Shown: piece by piece, positions 61,685 to 64,000 of the stretch
Position numbering within the stretch: the stretch's first letter is position 1
How the letters are laid out: every line of letters starts with the position of its first letter
NCBI GenBank assembly: GCA_010015745.1
Contig: ML978279.1
Location: forward strand, 1 to 64,000
Length of the DNA: 64,000 bases
Reading direction: 5' to 3'
Source: Setomelanomma holmii
Lineage: Eukaryota > Ascomycota > Dothideomycetes > Pleosporales > Phaeosphaeriaceae
Notes under the pieces: generated by a model
What the model was told of the DNA's origin: nothing
The model's input: the letters and a program-made list of their open reading frames with translations, nothing else
Database searches by the model: none
Program-made: the position numbers and the translations under genes

Positions 61685-62455
61685 TCATGTCATCCGACCG
61701 CGCTTCGGCCCGCCCGACGATCCGTCGCGTCGGTCGTTAGAGCCGTCGATATTGAAGAAGTCCTGCATCAGCCTCCGTTTTTGACCAGCGCCATTTCCAA
61801 GCTGGAGTAGATTTTGGGCTGCAGATCGTTGGAGGTTCCGTGACGATGACGATCGGTTGGATGTACGGCGAGGGTTGGGGAAGGCACGGCGGGCGGCCGC
61901 TGCAAAGTCACTGACCGCAGCATCGTTTGCGTTGTTTGATGGAAAGTCTTGAGACGCCGAGAACTGAAACACGTGGTTCAACGGCGTTGCGTCTGCTGCC
62001 GTCGTTGTCGCTTCCATCTGAACTGGCGGCGGTGCTGAATCGGAGCGTTGATTGGATTCGGAGGCGGCTTCCTGAGCGTGGGCTTCCTCCGCAATGTTGT
62101 TGTGCTCCATGACTGGCGATGAGCTTCGGGCGCGTTTATCGTCCAAGTCATCCTCGTCACTGTCGCTGCTCGACTGCTTACAAGGCAAAGAGCCTTCTCC
62201 GTCCAGACGTTCCGTGGCCCACTGTCGTATCCGCCAGCCTTCGCCATCTCCTACGCCAATGTTCTCCTTGTCCAGGAACGCAAGTATTTCATCTAGGGCT
62301 TCTTGGTAGCCGTCGCTGCGTGCCCGGTCCAAATCGGCCAGGGCCGACTTGTACAAGTTTGTGACGTTCAGGGCGGCTGTTCGGAAGGACTGGTGGACAT
62401 CAGGCTGGCGCCGCGTCTTCGGTAGTGAGGTATTTAGGCTGCGCATCGAATCCAT
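61685..62455 (-). CDS. HAPSTR1 (C16orf72)-like protein
   Basis: A single exon of 256 residues from MDSMRSLNTSLPKTRRQPDV. The conserved segment HQSFRTAALNVTNLYKSALA, DLDRARSDGYQEALDEILAF, LDKENIGVGDGEGWRIRQWA has the shape of the animal HAPSTR1 family, whose members share a FQNAATAVTNLYKES-type helix followed by a GYQ helix. The extreme C-terminus, GGPKRGRMT, also resembles that family's KRNRM ending. The centre is acidic and Ser-rich with a potential nuclear signal (DDKRARSSSPV). HAPSTR1 works with the ubiquitin ligase HUWE1 in stress responses. Orthology is inferred from a short match only, so the safe statement is a conserved, probably nuclear, fungal protein. Confidence 0.6.
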   Translation of the reverse strand: MDSMRSLNTSLPKTRRQPDVHQSFRTAALNVTNLYKSALADLDRARSDGYQEALDEILAFLDKENIGVGDGEGWRIRQWATERLDGEGSLPCKQSSSDSDEDDLDDKRARSSSPVMEHNNIAEEAHAQEAASESNQRSDSAPPPVQMEATTTAADATPLNHVFQFSASQDFPSNNANDAAVSDFAAAARRAFPNPRRTSNRSSSSRNLQRSAAQNLLQLGNGAGQKRRLMQDFFNIDGSNDRRDGSSGGPKRGRMT

Positions 62456-62899
62456 GTTTGCCGCAGGTGTTTGCTGAGAGGTTGGGGCTTTGTTGTGGAT
62501 GGAGGTGGTGGATCGTGGCTGATGTGTGGATGTACAACTGCAGATTACGTGAAGCCGGCCTAGGCTATTTCATCCGAAAGGAGCGTGGTGGCAGTGAAGG
62601 GCCCGTGTCGTGGTGATGATGTGGATGGTCGTTGGCGGGGAACATGATGAAGTCCTGTTTGGGCTGCGCACTGACCTCTTCGGTGTCTTGCACCTCCGCC
62701 ATCACCTTCGCCGCCAGACCTCACCCACTCAACTCTGACAGCATGTGACTTCAGTGATGGACCATGAAGGCTCACATATGAATGTTCGTGAAACGAAGAT
62801 CCACAGTGGCTGCTCTACTACGCCGCGAAGCTCACGAAGGAATTCAATATCAATCCCACTATCTGGCAAGTCATCATCTGAACAGACTAAGGCTGTTCC
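62456..62899. promoter_or_regulatory. Divergent intergenic region, HAPSTR1-like / F-box
   Basis: A 444-bp stretch upstream of two divergent genes. No gene or clear element. Confidence 0.4.
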
Positions 62900-64000
62900 A
62901 TGACCTCGCCCCTCGAACGCCTCCCAGTTGAGGTCTGTGAGCTCATATTATGCGATCTCGACTTGGCGGGATACCGGAATTTTCGAATCGCATCTCGTCA
63001 ACTTCATTTACTGAGCCTATCTACCTTCAGCAAGCGCTTCTTCCCTCGTTTAACGACCACCCTTGGCTCACCATCCCTCGACCGCCTTGTCAAGATTTCC
63101 AACCATCAGAATTTATGCGATGTCGTCACACGGCTCGACATCAAGCTTCTCACTCACCGCGAGTACAAGCTGTTGACAAATATTGCCAAAGTTGGGATAT
63201 ACCCGCCACCAAAGCGCTTTCCAGTGGTCTCTACCATCAAGCATGAGCATATCAAAGGTGAAGCCACACTGTACAACGACGTATTGAGTCGCAAGTACCC
63301 GCAATGTATAGTCGACCGGCTCACTCGCGCACTGCACGGCTTCAGTAATCTCAAGACTATCCGATTTCGCACCGAGTATAGTGAGCCGGCTGGCTGGGTT
63401 CCCGTCGACATGCCAAATGGCGATCAACTCTTCCGCGCGAAGTGCTTCACAGCCGTGTTCGATGCAATCTTCAAGAGCGAAGTCCAGCTCGAAGAGTTCG
63501 GTATGTCCAAGAAGAAAAAGACAACAGGGCTGTTCAAGAGACTCAACTTGCACTACCCAGCTCTACAATTCCCGTTCTCCTCACACCCCTCGTTGCGCCA
63601 CTGCTTCGCGCATCTGCAGTCTCTCGATCTGTCGATCATCACAACTCATCAGGGCGATATCCGAGTACCTGGTTGGGAGAATGGTCTAAGTCACTTCATC
63701 ATGTGCGCGCCAGCCTTGAAAAGTCTGGCACTGAGCCTTGGTCGCGACAAGCACGTCTCTGAGCACTCGGCGGTCATCGTTCGCTCTCTGGCGTTATCGT
63801 GCCACCTGCCTCTACTTGAGCGTTTTCACCTTGTGAATAGCACGCTTACTGAAGGTTACATGACGGCTTTCATGGCGCGGCACAGGGACTCTATTCACGA
63901 ATTGATCTTCAAGAATTGTCGTATGATGTATGGCACGTGGATGCCTTTCTTAAAGTCATTGCAAGACTTTGATGGATTGCAATGTCTGCGCCTTTCACTG
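62900..64000 (+). CDS. F-box protein, C-terminus beyond right window edge
   Basis: An open frame from the ATG at 62900 to the last base (367 codons, no stop). It begins with an F-box: MTSPLERLPVEVCELILCDL, DLAGYRNFRIASRQLHLLSL, STFSKRFFPR. The remainder is typical of fungal leucine-rich F-box proteins, with LVKISNHQNLCDVVTRLDIK, LTRALHGFSNLKTIRFRTEY, HCFAHLQSLDLSIITTHQGD, CAPALKSLALSLGRDKHVSE, LPLLERFHLVNSTLTEGYMT and HELIFKNCRMMYGTW. The repeating x-L-x-x-L-x-L pattern suggests LRR-type strands. Such proteins act as adaptors of SCF ubiquitin ligases. The family is large and fast-evolving in Dothideomycetes, so the target cannot be guessed. No intron was needed within the window. Confidence 0.75.
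   Translation, partial: MTSPLERLPVEVCELILCDLDLAGYRNFRIASRQLHLLSLSTFSKRFFPRLTTTLGSPSLDRLVKISNHQNLCDVVTRLDIKLLTHREYKLLTNIAKVGIYPPPKRFPVVSTIKHEHIKGEATLYNDVLSRKYPQCIVDRLTRALHGFSNLKTIRFRTEYSEPAGWVPVDMPNGDQLFRAKCFTAVFDAIFKSEVQLEEFGMSKKKKTTGLFKRLNLHYPALQFPFSSHPSLRHCFAHLQSLDLSIITTHQGDIRVPGWENGLSHFIMCAPALKSLALSLGRDKHVSEHSAVIVRSLALSCHLPLLERFHLVNSTLTEGYMTAFMARHRDSIHELIFKNCRMMYGTWMPFLKSLQDFDGLQCLRLSL

Overview
The window reads as nuclear DNA of a filamentous ascomycete, most likely a Dothideomycete (inference). The evidence is short GT-AG introns of about 46-97 nt, densely packed genes on both strands, and fungal families such as a GtaA-type glutaminase, COX9, SOM1, mL58, AP-3 mu and TAF8. Two DNA transposons are present: a pogo/Fot1-type element cut by the left edge and a complete hAT element.

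Left part (1-21 kb) is accessory and damaged. It holds the pogo-type transposase with a nonsense codon, a frame-broken gene of unknown function, and a BTB-like/zinc-knuckle gene with several lesions. These are followed by three intact genes: a conserved unknown, a secreted glutaminase and a (6-4)-type photolyase/cryptochrome. Then comes a neighbourhood that looks like a sulfonate-use module: an aldo/keto reductase, a Dal5-type MFS transporter and, divergent from the transporter, a TauD-type dioxygenase. All three are broken in this sequence. The dioxygenase is split by a 3.15-kb hAT transposon (16783-19937) with 19-bp terminal inverted repeats and 8-bp target duplications. Removing the insertion and one target copy leaves a clean four-exon gene.

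Middle and right part (21-64 kb) is mostly housekeeping. In order: dynactin p62 (DCTN4), NDUFAF5-like methyltransferase, a small membrane protein, a LURP-one/tubby-like protein, a Ser/Ala-rich single-pass membrane protein, an alpha/beta-hydrolase, a frame-broken membrane protein, glycogenin with a C-terminal frame break, an M20 dipeptidase (Dug1/CNDP2), mitochondrial ribosomal protein mL58, an XRCC2-like RecA-fold protein, SOM1, TAF8, COX9, a large Gln-rich MED15-like protein, a DUF7704-like membrane protein, an F-box/WD40 protein, AP-3 mu (APM3), a DMAC1-like protein, a HAPSTR1-like protein and an F-box protein running off the right edge. Mitochondrial functions recur here (NDUFAF5, DMAC1-like, COX9, SOM1, mL58), several in divergent pairs with short shared promoters.

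Two kinds of damage recur. One-nucleotide length differences at short homopolymers break six or so genes, which could be real decay or draft-assembly error. Separately, nonsense codons at presumed tryptophans (TGG to TGA/TAG) are seen only in the transposons and the MFS gene, a G-to-A pattern resembling RIP-type mutation. No tRNA, rRNA or CRISPR array was found.
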